A DNA stretch of 64,000 nt from Favolaschia claudopus (GCA_037176885.1 JAWWNJ010000008.1:2232001-2296000); one strand, 5' to 3'. Positions 12,210 through 24,358 are shown, numbered from the stretch's first letter. The notes: generated by a model from the letters alone, not told the origin. Numbers and translations are program-made.

Positions 12210-13079
12210 ATGTTCTTTCGCTGCTACAACCAACCTGGACGCACCCTCTCACTTCCAGAACAACTGGAATTGAGGAAACAATTGTTATCCGTAGCCCGAA
12301 CGTGTTTTGACCCCATACCGGACTATCAATGTCTCAGTTCTCGTCCAGACGCGTTGGACGATAAAATCATCATCGTGGCGTACGCTGGAGAAGATTCAGA
12401 AAATCGTGAAGATCGAGGGACGGACAACACATCCCAGGGCGAACACGCGGTGGCGTTCACGTCTACATTATTCCTGGACGACGTCCCTGGTGTACGGCAT
12501 CCAGTACTGCACACCGGCCTCACTGTCGCGATACCCAGTGTCCATCGAACAGGCATCCTCGCCGAACTCTTTGCTCAACTCTTCCTGAATGTCGTACCCA
12601 TGCACCCGGAAGGGTTGTGGGTCACGACTGTAGCTGCGGTATTGAGCAGCTTGGTGCAGTCGGAGCGGGCTCTTGCGCGAGCATACCCTGCCCCTCCGGC
12701 TAGAACCGCCATGGACAATGACGGGCCCCCACTGCGTCCATCCAGTGAATACTACTCCATCGCGCGGGCAATCGACAAGCACTATCGCGCGCAGCTATTG
12801 ATATCACCGAAGGCGATGTGGGATGAAGAGAATTTCGTGTTTCGCGGGTCGCTGGATTGGGACAACCAGGAGGCGGAGGGCTTCAAGAAGGACGTGGACG
12901 ACAAAAGATATTGGCACCGGGATGAGGCATCGAATGCATTCTTCCGGGGATTGATGAGAGAGGGTAAAGGCGATGAGGTGCTATTGATTGGATTCGTTGA
13001 CGAGGAGATACTTTGGAAGAAATTGGGGGAATTGCAGCAGCGACAGGGAGAGAAAAGGCGATTGAAGAATAAGTTGTAG
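12210..13079 (+). CDS. Unknown protein with GNAT-like segment
   Basis: Intronless 289-residue frame starting at ATG 12210 (context CACCACCATG); an in-frame alternative start lies at 12006. The central part (HTGLTVAIPSVHRTGILAEL) resembles the beta4-alpha3 acetyl-CoA region of GNAT acetyltransferases, where a hydrophobic strand precedes an R-x-G-I-x-x-x-L helix. No signal peptide or membrane segment. The C-terminus is a charged helix ending KRRLKNKL. Acetyltransferase activity is a hypothesis from this single segment. Confidence 0.7.
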   Translation: MFFRCYNQPGRTLSLPEQLELRKQLLSVARTCFDPIPDYQCLSSRPDALDDKIIIVAYAGEDSENREDRGTDNTSQGEHAVAFTSTLFLDDVPGVRHPVLHTGLTVAIPSVHRTGILAELFAQLFLNVVPMHPEGLWVTTVAAVLSSLVQSERALARAYPAPPARTAMDNDGPPLRPSSEYYSIARAIDKHYRAQLLISPKAMWDEENFVFRGSLDWDNQEAEGFKKDVDDKRYWHRDEASNAFFRGLMREGKGDEVLLIGFVDEEILWKKLGELQQRQGEKRRLKNKL

Positions 13080-13698
13080 CCAAGAACTTTGTCCGGCTAA
13101 GAATTCGACGCACTGGCGTGCTTGAAGTCCGCAGTTCTTGCGCAGTTTTCGTTCAGGGTTCGGAAGGAATGGGATCTGAGGGATTTGAGGGAGCAACGGT
13201 CGAAAGTTGAGCGACGAGGTCACGGTGTATGTTGTGGTAGAAACATGAAACCAACAATTTGCTTAAGTCGGATCAGAGAATCCGGTGTTCGCATCAAGCC
13301 AGGATCGGCAAACGCCGGAGTTCGGTTCACAAGTTGAATTCTGGTTAGATTTGCGATGGGAAGCTTCATTTGCTTTAGAAATGAGCTGCTTCTATTTAAT
13401 TTGCGCCAGTCAGTCTATAATCTGGCGGGTCCAAATGGAATTAATGAAATTAAACCTCATCATGTTCAGCCAGCCGACCCATGATGTTCAACGTTCAAAC
13501 TTGGCTCAGTCCTCACGGCGCAGGCCCGGGAGTCCCCTACGCTTTCGTACAATGAATCTTATCACTTGAGGCATCATATATAATTGCAGCATATTAACAC
13601 CAAAATAACATTGAAAATCCCTAGAAGAGTCCGCACTACAGCTTTTGTGAGGCAATCTGAACAAGTTCAACATCATGTTGGAATAAATCCAACTGAGT
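13080..13698. other. No supported gene
   Basis: Convergent intergenic stretch between the unknown gene (plus) and the secreted gene (minus). Nothing recognisable. Confidence 0.5.
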
Positions 13699-14526
13699 TC
13701 AGGCAGTAGCTTTCTTCTTGCAAAACCCATCAGAGTTGGTGATGAAGTCAATGCTACCGTCGGGTTGACTCTGGCCTCCGCAGTTGTCCGCCGAGGAGGC
13801 GGGAAGACATTTCGAAAACAGCGCGCAGGTGAGCAGCGGGCTTCCGTCCTGACAGAAAACGAAATGGCGTTCAGATCCAGCTAAAATTCGTGAAATAAGA
13901 GGCATACTTTGCCATTGACATCGTGGTAGCCTGTAATTCCAAAAAAATGAGTGTTGCGACTATCAAAATAAATTTGAACACGTACTGTTGAAGAAGGTGC
14001 ATCCCGAAACCGTGTCGCACATAGCCTGGCAATCTGTCAAAATTCGATTAGTTTCAACATTATATGCAGCATTCTCGTAGGAATTACCCGCGACAGTGTC
14101 GACGAGACCATAGGTTTGGTAACTATCATCTTGTGCTGCGCAGGTCAAATTCTGGAAGGTTTGCGAGTAGCCCGGGGGAGAAGGGTGGTGCGGGGGAGGA
14201 CTTGGGCAATACAAGCCCAAGTGCAAAAGCTTCAAAAGCTCGCAGATCAACTATTATTAATATTTGTTCCTATGTAAGTTGCGAGCTCGAGTAATTAGTA
14301 GGGAGGAACCTACCCCTCCCAGAAGGCAAGGGAGACCGACGGGCGGAGTGCCATGACCATAGTACCATCCGGGATAGTGACCAACTTTCCACGGCGGGAT
14401 CGGCGCGCCATAGAAGTTCTGCGCTGTGAGACCTGCGGCCGAAACGACCGTCTCGGTGGAGAAATTAGCTGCCGATGCCCCGCTAACGAGGACGGTGAAG
14501 GCCGTGAAAATGGTGCTGAAGCGCAT
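13699..14526 (-). CDS. Secreted fruit-body-specific-type protein, copy A
   Basis: Five exons on the minus strand: 14526-14314, 14250-14088, 14033-13986, 13930-13908, 13848-13699, total 198 residues. The N-terminus is a signal peptide (MRFSTIFTAFTVLVSGASA). A conserved motif NFYGAPIPPWK...PGWYYG follows, then a short Pro/His linker and a Cys-rich domain (NLTCAAQ, DCQAMCDTVSGCTFFN, SYHDVNGK, LLTCALFSKC, GGQSQPDGSIDFIT, FCKKK). This order matches the basidiomycete family annotated as fruit-body-specific protein; its biochemical role is unknown. Expected to be secreted and disulfide-bonded. A paralogue lies 1.6 kb upstream in the same orientation (16146-17246) with the same splice phases and two identical internal exon lengths (48 bases for the DCQAMC exon). 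Confidence 0.82.
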
Positions 14527-16145
14527 TTTGACTTGTGGGAGCAAGAAAGGTGTTTGCGAGTCTCTGAGTGGAGCGCACAATAGTTTAGTGGTTTCTGTTC
14601 AACCTCATTTTATAGGACGAAAATGCCGCTGAGGGTTCCTATCAAAATATTGCATCGAACTGAGATCTGCTGGGCACCGGAGATGAAACGCAATAGCTGA
14701 CAACACTGGCAGCCGCACAACGCAGAAAATGTTGAAGGATTTTGATGTTTTATGCGTTTGTGGTGGAAAAGTCAGAGTTGTGCGGCCGCAAGCCGTTCGG
14801 CGTGTTTTGAGCCGAGTATTGTCGAGAATAACAAGGGACAGCCAGGTACATTGGAAGCCAGACTTCAGATTGACAACGGCGTCAGCGCGGTGGTAATCAA
14901 GAAATTCGTCAGCGCAAATGAAGTCTTTCCAATGGCGAGCGATTTGGCAACCTTCGGCGGCGTAACTATAATCCAGATGTGAGAGCCTTAAAACCCTTGC
15001 GAAGAAACGAAGCATAAAGGGAGGACATGGAAGAGGTCGAGACCAGGCAATGCAGTGTGGTCGAGAACAAGTTGAACATGACGTTGACGTGATCGAGCGA
15101 CAGAAAATAAAACACACACACGTCACAACGCAGTTTCTTGTGGACGGCAGGCATGTTGAAAATTATTTTCATATCATCCGCGCCCTCCGCGTCAGAAAGT
15201 CTCTTCTCTTTCGGGACGGGGACGCGAGCACCTATGTTCGACACGATTCTCAACTCAAGTAGCGCGGTGGGAAAATCTGATTTATCTTCAAGTTGCTGAA
15301 AATCCACAGACCGGGACGTGAAATGATGACTTCCCAGGGCTCCTCTTCAAAGCTAGTAACATACCTCAAGGTGTGTGCGGAGAAATCCATCCGACGTGAG
15401 TAATGCAAAATGTCTCGAATGAACGATGGCCCAGGGCAGAACACATCCGTGAGCGAAGATGCGATTAACGCGCTAGATTCTTGCATTTGGTGGCTTGCCA
15501 CGGCAAGCATTCAGGGGATGTTGTTATTTATTGCGGCCTATGGTATTGAGCCATCAAATGGGCGAGGACAGAAGTTGAACCTGGGTTTACGTAAATTCAA
15601 CCATGCCCCAAATTTTGCTCAAGACAGCGAGAATGCAGAGTCGAGAACCACAGACGGTATATGAACACGTTTGAGGTTGTTCCTCGTTTGATGTACCGGA
15701 TTGTGTATCAACCAATGTGCACTGTTCCCCCTACATTTTCCCTGTCTAATAACATTAGTCTTCTGAGTTGACTGCATTCCATGAAGGGTTTTCACTAGGC
15801 GCGGAATCTAGAATCGGAAGGGAAATCTCGCAAGAGGGACGTCTAGCCTCTGAGGACGGTCTCAATTTATTTGAAGCCTGTGGGTTCTCTCTGGACGGAA
15901 AAGAAATCGGCGATTGCATATCGAGTTGCTCCATGCCAACTCCCACAACGTCCGAATGTATTGAATATGTAGTCAGGTAGCGCAGCCTATTCGGAGTTTG
16001 CTTTCAAAGAGAAGTACGTATACGTATACAGGTCCGAGTTTCGATGAGACAGCGAAAACGAGTATGGAGGGAGAAAGGTCGACGAAAAAACGAATCGTAT
16101 CGTGCAATGTCAAAGCGAAGAAAGTTCTGTTAGGAGAGGAACAAG
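14527..16145. other. No supported gene
   Basis: Spacer between the two fruit-body-specific-type paralogues, containing the promoter of copy A. A 173-codon minus-strand frame at 14605-15126 has cysteine/arginine-rich random character and no motif, so it is not called. Confidence 0.45.
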
Positions 16146-17246
16146 CTACATGCGCTTGAGCCCGTAGCTATCGGTAATGAAAGTCGTCCCGACAGGTTTA
16201 TTCTGTTGCTGCTGGCCGCCACAATTGGTCGCGTTCTTCTTGTCCGTGACGATCTTGAACAGAGAGCATGTGAGGAGCTCCGTGAAATCCTTTTAGGGTC
16301 GTGTGAGTTCTCCACATTGATGATTCCGAAACAGAGAATCATTATGTACCTTTCCTGCACCGGCGTTGTTGTCGTGGTAGGCTTTGAGCGAAAAAAGTCA
16401 AATGGATGTAAAAGGCCGCGAAAGGAGGACGCACAGTTCGCGAACAAACATTCATCGATGGTGCTGCACATAATTGCGCACTCTACCATTGATCTAAGCA
16501 CGTATCCTTTCGGTAGAGGAAATAGAGAGTTACCCTCCATAGTCTCGACTTTGCCGAAAGAGATATACAAATCCCGCTTCGTTATCCCCAAGCTGTAGCA
16601 ACGCAAATACGGTGGACAACTGTGAGTGACGACATGACGAGGGCCCGGGATTTCCATAAGTACGAAGGTGTAGTAGCTGATCGGCCAGACTTCTGTTGCG
16701 CATGTAAAGTTGTCATAGGTATACGTGTAGCCCGGAGGCGGGGGCGTGGGTGGGGGTGGGGGTGGGGGAGGGCCATACGGAGGAGAAGAAGGACTAGTTG
16801 TGGCTGAGCTCGAGGTCGTTGTGGGAGGGCCATACGGAGGAGAAGAAGAGCTGGTTGTGTGTGAGGTCATGCTCGACGTGTATTTGATGGTCGTGGATTT
16901 GGGAGGCGAGGGCGGCGGGGGAGGGCAGAGGTGAATGCCGAGCAGATTGAAAAGACCGCAAAGAAGCTGCTCGACAAGGAAGACGGTTATCAAGGACGTC
17001 GTACACGCGAAGAAAGCTCCTTACATTATCGACGAGACAGATGAGGCCCGAGGGAGCCTTCTGGGGGTTTCCGTAGTACCACCCAGGCTGGGCACCGGGT
17101 TGCCAAGGTGGAATCGGCGCGCCATAGTTATTGCCTGCGTTCAAGCTATTGACACTTTGCGAGGCCTTCGAGCCAGCGCTCGGGGCTGCGGCAGAGACGC
17201 CAACAGTGAAGAGATAGAGAGCAGAGAAGAGGATGTTGAAGTGCAT
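16146..17246 (-). CDS. Secreted fruit-body-specific-type protein, copy B, with Pro/Ser/Thr hinge
   Basis: Paralogue of the 13.7-kb gene. Exons 17246-17025, 16966-16691, 16576-16534, 16482-16435, 16381-16350, 16289-16146 give 254 residues in frame. Signal peptide MHFNILFSALYLFTVGVSA, then NNYGAPIPPWQPG...PGWYYG. The linker is expanded to about 65 residues of proline runs and Ser/Thr with two SSPPYGPP units, likely O-glycosylated. The Cys domain aligns with copy A piece by piece (NFTCATE, ECAIMCSTIDECLF, SYHDNNAGAGK, LLTCSLFK, NCGGQQQQ, TFITDSYG) but the end reads GLKRM and lacks the final Cys present in copy A. Intron 2 (114 bases, 16690-16577) is longer than the others and can be mistaken for coding sequence. 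Confidence 0.78.
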
Positions 17247-19542
17247 CGCAGAGAAGCTTGAGTGGATGAGAATTGAGGTGCCGGAATTCAGAAAGCGCAG
17301 TTGAATTTATAGGCGTCGATGAGTTCGTCGCAATCAAATAAATCAAGAAGCTGCTGCCAAAAAATTGGCTTTAGACTAGGGCAAGACAGAGAAGACCAGA
17401 AGAAGCCGAGGAAGGAAGCGCAAGGCATTTGTGCCATCGCTCGGTTCGAAGTGAGTTCATGTATCGGGAAGAATACATTCCCGATGCGGCGGATGGCTGC
17501 TGGCATAGACTCGCAGTTCAAGTGGAGGTGCCCGTCAAGCGTCAAGTCGCAGTTGGTTGGACCAATTTTCAGTAATTGTATCGAAATTGTTGAGAAGGGA
17601 CATTCCAGATACATTTGTAGAATGGTTCGAACTCGAGAGTCGACTTGCAGGCGGCCACCGTTTTATCGTCAACCTATTGGTTATTATAGCTAGTTGAGGA
17701 TTTGCTCAAAGGACTGCTGGTGAGGGGATCGCCATCGTTCATACATGACCGCGAGTTGGAGTGAATTCTGCGTTCGGCATTGACATCTACTTCCATGAGC
17801 GTCTCGGCCCGCAATCCCAGAATTTTAGCTGCGCAATAGAGCTGTCGTGCGCCTCTGGGCAGACTTGTGGTGCCCGCACCTTCTGTTAGTGATCGTTTCT
17901 CGGGCCACTCCACCGGTACTCGGACGTGAAAGGGAACAGAACACAGCAAATCGCTCAAGTTGAGAATAGGGCACCGGATCGGGTGAAACCTAGGGATGTC
18001 CTATGCTAAAAGAGGTCACGGAGTAGTTCCGGTCGACGAACTAGTGGGTTAAGCAGCTCTGGTAGACTTGTAGAGATGCTAGAGCCGACCGTGGGTATGG
18101 CTAGTTTGAAGTAAGGTCGCAAGTGAAAGCGTCATCCAGAGCTGGCATCCGCCCAAGTACTCCACAGCTAGAGAGAGCTTGAGGTTATTAGTCGTTTGAT
18201 CCTGAGGGAATTGTGCGAGCTCAGAGCTAGCAAGACCAGGATAGACAGGCGGCAGGCGAGCTAGGGCGAGTAACGGGGCAACAGAGATACCACGATGGGC
18301 TCGCAATGTATCGCCGCAGATGGACCGAACGGTGGCTTGCGACTCGGACATTTTTCCCCTTGAGTGTAGTACATAAGTAGTACTGTAGTCCGTTGTTTCG
18401 AGTCGCCAGATGTATCAGCGCGTGAGCGCCGACGGCGATTTCACTCGAGAGCGTCTTGAGTATATCCGAATCGGCGCAAAACGCGAAACTCGAAGTACAG
18501 TACGCCTCAGTGCGGATCGACGAAACGGCGAAAGCCGTGAGCCGTGAGAAGAAAAGGAATGAACCGCGATCACGTTGCCTTTTCCCGCTTACTCTTGGCC
18601 TCTCCGCTCTTGTTCCGATTCTCAACTCTGCAGCCCATGGACCCCGAGTAGCCCGAGTGCTGAAAAGCTGAGCGCAAGTTGCGCAACCGCGGTGTTTCAC
18701 TCAGTTCGAACAGACAATCAGGTTTTTTTCTTCTGTTTTTTCTTCTTCTTTACTACACAAAGAAAGACGTGTTCTCTTTCAGACGTCGTGGAGTCTGTCG
18801 GCCATTGTCTTTCTCCCTTCCTTCCGCTGGTTCCGCGATCATGAAAATTCAGGGTCTTTAAGTGTCTCTGAAATTTCGGTGCGCGATCCCGCAGATCACC
18901 GCGCCCTGGATGGGCATTGAAGTTAGTATTATTATACCAGTTCACAACCACTGTTCAAGCAAAACTCTTGATTGACTATATGCGTGATCTCTCAGGCAAC
19001 AAGTTGCAGCTGCAGCAGCTCGCTAGTTTGGACCCACAAAACTGAAAATAAAGCGGTCTCTCTGCATAGGAGACCAGCTGCAAGCAGGACCGTTGCGCGC
19101 GTACTCATCCTTACTGCATACTTACTGACGCCCATCCAGGTCGTACGACCGAAACCATGTGAACTCGGCTGACGACTATTCAGTTGTTGAAACACGTAGG
19201 TCAACCGCAGGTACCAAATTTCACGTCCAAACAGTTCACACAGTGAGGCGGAGATCCGACGGTTTTGTCTACGTTTTCAATCTCGACCCCTACCGAGCTC
19301 TCCCACGAGACGGGGGCGAAAAAATTAAAATAATCAATATCGACTACTCCCAACAAGGCTGCAATGATAGCTTGCAGTATATACGGTACACAATGCACCG
19401 TATATCGCGACCTACCTACCACCGACTCCGGCGAGCTCGGAGCTCGGACCATCGATGGCAGTTGGCAAACTCTCACGATGCATATATGTACTTCCGTACA
19501 TTTAGCAATTGTCAATTGATGCCAAGACAACACCCAACCAGA
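17247..19542. other. No supported gene
   Basis: Long spacer with promoter of copy B at its left end and of the ART-like gene at its right. Frames of up to 157 codons (for example minus strand 18227-18700) show no motif. A pyrimidine tract at 18719-18756 and a T-rich tract at 19590-19670 precede the next gene. Confidence 0.45.
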
Positions 19543-19549
19543 TATAAAA
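19543..19549 (+). promoter_or_regulatory. TATA box of ART-like gene 1
   Basis: TATAAAA about 150 bases before the ATG at 19697, followed by a pyrimidine-rich leader as in many highly expressed fungal genes. Tandem copy 2 of the family has TATAAAA at a similar distance. Confidence 0.5.
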
Positions 19550-19696
19550 CCGCGCTCCTCCAACGATGTTTCTCTATTCTCCTTCTTCGGCCGGCCCTTT
19601 TTTTGTCTCTCTCCAACTCTCCTCTCCTTCCACTTCGTCTTCCTTCCACCCATCTACTTTTTTTTTGTTCCACTCCCTTAGTCCAAGCCCGACATC

Positions 19697-21294
19697 ATGA
19701 AGATTGCATTTTTCCCCCTCTTGCTCACCGTCCTTCTCTCTCTCGATACGATTGCGGTGCCGGTGCCCGATGTTATGGTTGGCGATGAAATGGTGCGTTG
19801 CAGATTCAGCACTCTCGGGAAGAATCGACCCTCACTTCGAGTTTTTTTTTTTTCGTATGTAGGCCATAGTTGGTCGTGCCGCTGCGGTCTGTTTCGGTCA
19901 TATCATTGCCGACATTATTGCTCATTTCAAATTTTAGAAAAAGGTTGCGGCCAAGCCGGTGGCCAAACCCGTTGCGAAGCCTGTTGCGAAACCCGTCGCG
20001 AAACCCGTCGCGAAACCCGCCGCGAAACCCGCCGCGAAACCCGCCGCGAAACCTGTTGCAAAACCCGTCGCCAAGCCTGTGGCCAAACCCGTCGCCAAAC
20101 CCGCCGCCGTTCGTTTGTTCCCCCGGTCTATCTTATTTTGTTTTGCTCATCTGAGTCAACAAGGCCCCTGCTAAGGCTCCGGTCAAGCCCGCCGCCGCAC
20201 CCGCTAAGGCACCCGCCAAGCCTGCTGCCCCAGCCAAGGCTCCCGCGAAGCCCGCTGCACCTGCGAAGGCACCCGCTGCTCCCGCCAAAGCTGTAAGTTT
20301 CTTCCGCCTTCCCTTCATCCTCCTCTCACACTATTTTCATTCGTTCAGGCCTGCCCCCCACCCAAGGGCAAGGCTGCGCCTGCACCGAAGAAGACCAAGA
20401 CGCGCCGCATGCTTGAGGCCGTCGCTCGCGAAATTCGCATTGCGAACCGCACCTTCTTCGGTCTCATTGTCCCCCGTCTGAGCCAGGGCAATGAGTTTGT
20501 TGGCTGGCATGGAACCAACTCGGTGCGTATTCATCTGTGATCTATCAATTGCTGTAATCCGGAGCTGATTGAATCTTTGTAGGAGACTGCTGCGCTCTGG
20601 GAGACCCGTGGTGAGATTGTCCGACCGACCACCAAGGAAGGTCAAACCAAGGGCAAGTCTGGCTTGGACGCCGAGCTAGGCTCCGGTCTTTACATTTCCG
20701 ACACCCTCAGCGTGTGCGTTTTACTTCCCTCTCCCCCTCGGCATCATGTCTCATCTCATCTTTCGCTTCCACCAGCGCTGAAGCCGCCGCCGCAATCAAC
20801 AGCCAGGCCAACAAGCTCCCCGGCAAAGTCTGCGCCATCTTCGCCAAGTCTTCCGCCACTTTCCGCGCCTCCCAGGACAAGGTCCAGATCCCGGAAGTCA
20901 TCCGCGGTAACGCCAAGGTCAAAAACGACGAGCGTGCTTCGTACATCACCAACCTCCCCACCCGTGGTGCTGGCAGCGTCGCAAGCTCGCTCCTTTTGGG
21001 CCCGCTCACTGGATCGACTAACCAGATGCTCATTCCGGAGAGCCAGAACCCGAAGTTCGAGGCCAAGTGTTTCGATATTAAGGGACTGGACTCGGTTGAT
21101 GCGGCCGCGTTTGAGAAGTCTAACGGCAAGGTACGACGATTCCGCTTCGTCTTTCTTTGGAACATGGATATTTATCTGCTCTTCAGATCACGTACACGAG
21201 CGCCAGCTTGGTCTCCTCCTGGAAGATCCGCAAGGAGGACGCGGCGTTGGCCAAGGCCACCGTTGCTGCTTTTGAGAAGGTCTGCCCCCCTTAA
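19697..21294 (+). CDS. Secreted Lys/Pro/Ala-repeat protein with ADP-ribosyltransferase-like domain, copy 1
   Basis: Eight exons: 19697-19792, 19863-19886, 19938-20108, 20164-20292, 20349-20522, 20583-20713, 20776-21130, 21187-21294, total 395 residues in frame. A signal peptide ([20 protein letters not shown]) leads into about 100 residues of 4-residue KPVA/KPAA and KAPA repeats, strongly basic. The C-terminal 220 residues form a globular domain: [21 protein letters not shown], then GLYISDT about 45 residues later, then helices and conserved IPE motifs. His-Gly-Thr followed by Gly-x-Tyr is the first part of the H-Y-E signature of ADP-ribosyltransferases; a Glu in QIPE or LIPE could be the third residue. 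Enzyme activity is inferred. The paralogues at 40.9 and 43.4 kb share the motifs. Predicted extracellular; target unknown. Confidence 0.85.
19938..20292 (+). repeat. Coding 12-base tandem repeats (K-P-V/A-A units)
   Basis: Array of degenerate 12-base units of the type AAR-CCY-GYY/GCY-GCY encoding KPVA/KPAA in exon 3, continuing as KAPA-type units in exon 4. Similar arrays occur in the two paralogues. Such arrays expand and contract easily, so lengths differ among copies. Confidence 0.85.
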
Positions 21295-21479
21295 ATGATT
21301 TCAGAGACATAGACGTGCAAATACTCTTCATAACGACTGTCGACACGACTAAAAGTAGTACTTTATAATTGGTGATAGGTGGAAATATCTTTTTAGTTCT
21401 CAAGCATAATATCACTCTTTTCATGTGAGATTGATCACTTCGAGATTCCTTGAGTTCTTTCATTGCTTTCCAGCGAGTC

Positions 21480-22960
21480 CAACTAGGTCCAAGTTGACTG
21501 TATCTTGACGTTGAAATTCAACTTACGGCATCTACCTGTTCCCACGGTTGAATTTCAACGTTCGAATCGTGTGGCCGCAATTGTTTACTGAAGAAACAAA
21601 CACATGGCGTAATTTCTTGGCGGAGAGGGGAGTCATGGAAGCCGGTAAAAGCCTTGCTCTCGCAATGACGCTGTTCTCATGGAATGGGATAATCATTATT
21701 AATGCTCAAACTTAAAGAATCCAGGTGAGATCCAGTGGTAGGAATTCAAGGAATGAGAAAACGAAATAACAATGAGACCAGCAATACTGTTATTATACAA
21801 TTACTTGCATTCCGACACAACCTTATCACCATCCTGACCGGCAGTCAGGATTCTTGCCTGTGCCGCTGCCACCGTAGCATTAAGGCTTGGGCTAGAAGGT
21901 CACATCTCCATAAATCAGATGCAAACGGTGAGGTCAACGACACTCACTCGTTGATAACGGCAAGTGCCGACCTTGCCGTATCCAAGCCATCCGAGACCTG
22001 AGTGCGAGAAAGGGCGGGGGCGTTCTTCGCATCGAAAATCGCTGCCAGGATATCTTGAATGCCGCTGTTAACGCTGTCCAGACTCGTTTGAGCGACAGCA
22101 ACTGCGCTGGCGGTTGCAAGATCACTTGATAAGTAATGAAAGGTTAGATGGGTCCGGCTTTGGGGTTTGCCAAGAACACGTACGTTGCATTGATTTGACT
22201 GACGAGCTTCTTGCTGGCGGCAACGTCGAAAATGATCTTCAGACGCGCGAGGTTGCAGTCGAGGTCGCCGGTTTGGCGCCTTTGCATTGGGACTGGTCCT
22301 GTATCAGGAATTTATTCTTTGAAAGCTATAAGGAGTGCGTACCGGCAGCGGTGAGAGCGGCAAAGGTGAGGGTAACAACAGCAGAGATGCGAACCATTGC
22401 GTGAATTGAATGGAGGAGAAGATGAGAGGTGGATGGAGAAGTGGCTGAGGAGTAAGGAGGAAAGGAAAGACACCAGGTCGGAGGAGTTGAAGAGAATGAA
22501 GATTGAGAGTCTTTCCTACTTCTCTTATACTGGTTGGCGTCGGTTGCGCAGTACACGTTAGCGCGACGTCCGATCCAACTTCAAGATGAAAATTCACCAT
22601 GGTGACCCCAGCGCCGCGCTCGCCTCTCTACTTAGCAATAGCTGCGGTTGATTATGAACGGAAGTTCAGTGAGCATTGAACGAGGCTTGGGATCAATATG
22701 CACTGCCCCTGACCCGTATGTACTTGCTAGGCTAAAAGTCGACATCTTCACAATGTCCGACAACCAACGGAGTGATGCTTAGCAGTGCTTGGCCTTCATC
22801 GAGGATCCCATCTTCCGAACGCTGCGATTTTCCGGAGTCCGCAGCCGCAGCTTTCGTACCAGAGGGCGATTTCCACCAGGGAGTACTAACGAAAACGAAA
22901 ACCATGTCGAGTGTGGCTTCGAAGAGTTGACTTGGGCTGCGGATGACTCTCAGACTCGGT
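21480..22960. repeat. Segmental duplication, left copy
   Basis: This segment, including the small secreted gene at 21801-22397 and flanking non-coding DNA on both sides, is repeated in the same orientation at about 61450-62940. Shared non-coding blocks include AAATTCAACTTACGGCATCT, CTTGCATTCCG.CACAACCTTATC and GGGATCAATATGCACTGCCCCT. Identity is visibly lower in flanks than in coding exons, so the duplication is not very recent. Confidence 0.8.
21801..22397 (-). CDS. Small secreted helical protein, copy 1
   Basis: Exons 22397-22343, 22298-22184, 22124-21948, 21891-21801 on the minus strand give 145 residues. Signal peptide MVRISAVVTLTFAALTAA, then PMQRRQTGDLDCNLARL and a helical, Ala/Ser/Gln-rich body (QTSLDSVNSGIQDILAAIF, DARSAL-type helices) with one Cys near the start and one at the end (VVSECK). 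Size and composition recall hydrophobic-surface-binding protein A (HsbA) proteins, but I see no diagnostic motif, so this is only a suggestion. A paralogue with the same four-exon structure lies at 61788-62447. Confidence 0.8.
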
Positions 22961-24351
22961 TGTTGGAAAGCTACTGGTAGCGGTGGAATGTCGAATGAAC
23001 GCCACAACTCTTCAGATGAGCCGGATGAGTTCGTTGAACATCGTAAGCTTTCCAATGACAATTTTCGGAAGACATTGTGAGCGTGGCAAAGTGGCCAACT
23101 CGGCCAATCAGAGCACACCAGGGGCCTCAACCACTGGCAGGTACTCGTTGCGTCCCGCCGATGGTTTGGTATCGCTTCTCTAGGTTCCAGTATAAATGCT
23201 TTTTTCGTTGTTTATTTTCTACTGCTGGTGCTTGAATCTTTGTCTATGGTTTGGGCTGTCGCGGTTTGAGGTTTCGGGCGCTGATTGAGGTTGAGGTTCG
23301 AGGTCTGAGGTTAGCCGATCATAGCCGAATCGGCTAACTGATGGTAAAGAATTCTCACGGTTCACAGAACGGGTCGGACACTGGATAGAAAAATGCTACC
23401 CATTTTTGACCCATTTTGAGACTGTATTGGCGTGCTGGTGAGGTACTGTCTATGAGACTTCTACTATCAAAGCCTCATGAAAAGACACTCATTTGTGATT
23501 TTAGTGGCAATATTCATCCTACTCACTGCCTCTGGGTGGAGATCACTTAAATCCGGTAGCGGAGAGGCTTAAATCTAACGGGGTATCAATTATAATTTAT
23601 CTAGGCCTACACATTAGCTGAGCTGCCCTCCAACCATGGTGATTTTCGTAGAAACTCCTCCGCTCCCCTTCGGATCATTGTGAGATTGTTGCCATCATCT
23701 GATTTCTCTCCGGCACGGGCCAACTCGGTCTTAATTTACCTTTTCTTGAGAGCTGTATAGGGTTCTGGCGACATTCACTATTACAGAAACATGGACCAGA
23801 GGTCAGAAATGGCCAGGATGCCTCAATCTTGAACCTCGGCTCAATGCGCTAACCTCGGTCGTAAACCTCGTTAGCGATCAAAACCTCGCTTCATAACGAC
23901 GTCAGCCGTCGAAACCTCTGAGCTCAACCTCATTCCAAAACCAAATAATTTTCAACGATAAATAAGGTCATATTCCAGGCATTCAGTCATCGGGGTGGGG
24001 TCAAAGGAGAGATGAGAGATATTTGAATTGTTCGGTCTAGGCCTTGGGCCGACTAGTAAGCCTCGGCAAAGGTTGGCTCTTCTCGAACTCTCACCGCGCA
24101 AAATACAGGTCGCATCCCCGTCGTATAATTGGAGATCGCAAGCGGCGACTATGCACAAACCGAGCCTCAGGAAAGCCTTACAAACCTCTGAAAAAACATC
24201 CCGCCGAGTGCTAGTATCGACGACGCGTCACCCAGGGCCGGTGCTTCTGGAGGCCTCATGACTCTCAAGAGAATCTATAGTATCTGACGTCGACGACTAT
24301 GCATGCAGCTTCACTCGATAATCGCTTAGTCAAAGCATGGGGCCCGGAGGG
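22398..24351. other. No supported gene
   Basis: Promoter side of the small secreted gene, then AT-rich sequence. Short direct and mirrored GAGGTT/AACCTC-type motifs recur at 23260-23330 and 23820-23935. No coding evidence. Confidence 0.45.
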
Positions 24352-24358
24352 TATATAA
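24352..24358 (+). promoter_or_regulatory. TATA box of aldo/keto reductase copy 1
   Basis: TATATAA about 93 bases upstream of the ATG at 24451. Suggestive only. Confidence 0.4.

Noticed and set aside
14605..15126. 173-codon minus-strand open frame
   Set aside because: Cys/Arg/Ser-rich without motif or signal, no splice partners, lies in the promoter of the secreted gene at 14526.
18227..18700. 157-codon minus-strand open frame
   Set aside because: No motif and composition typical of GC-rich non-coding sequence.
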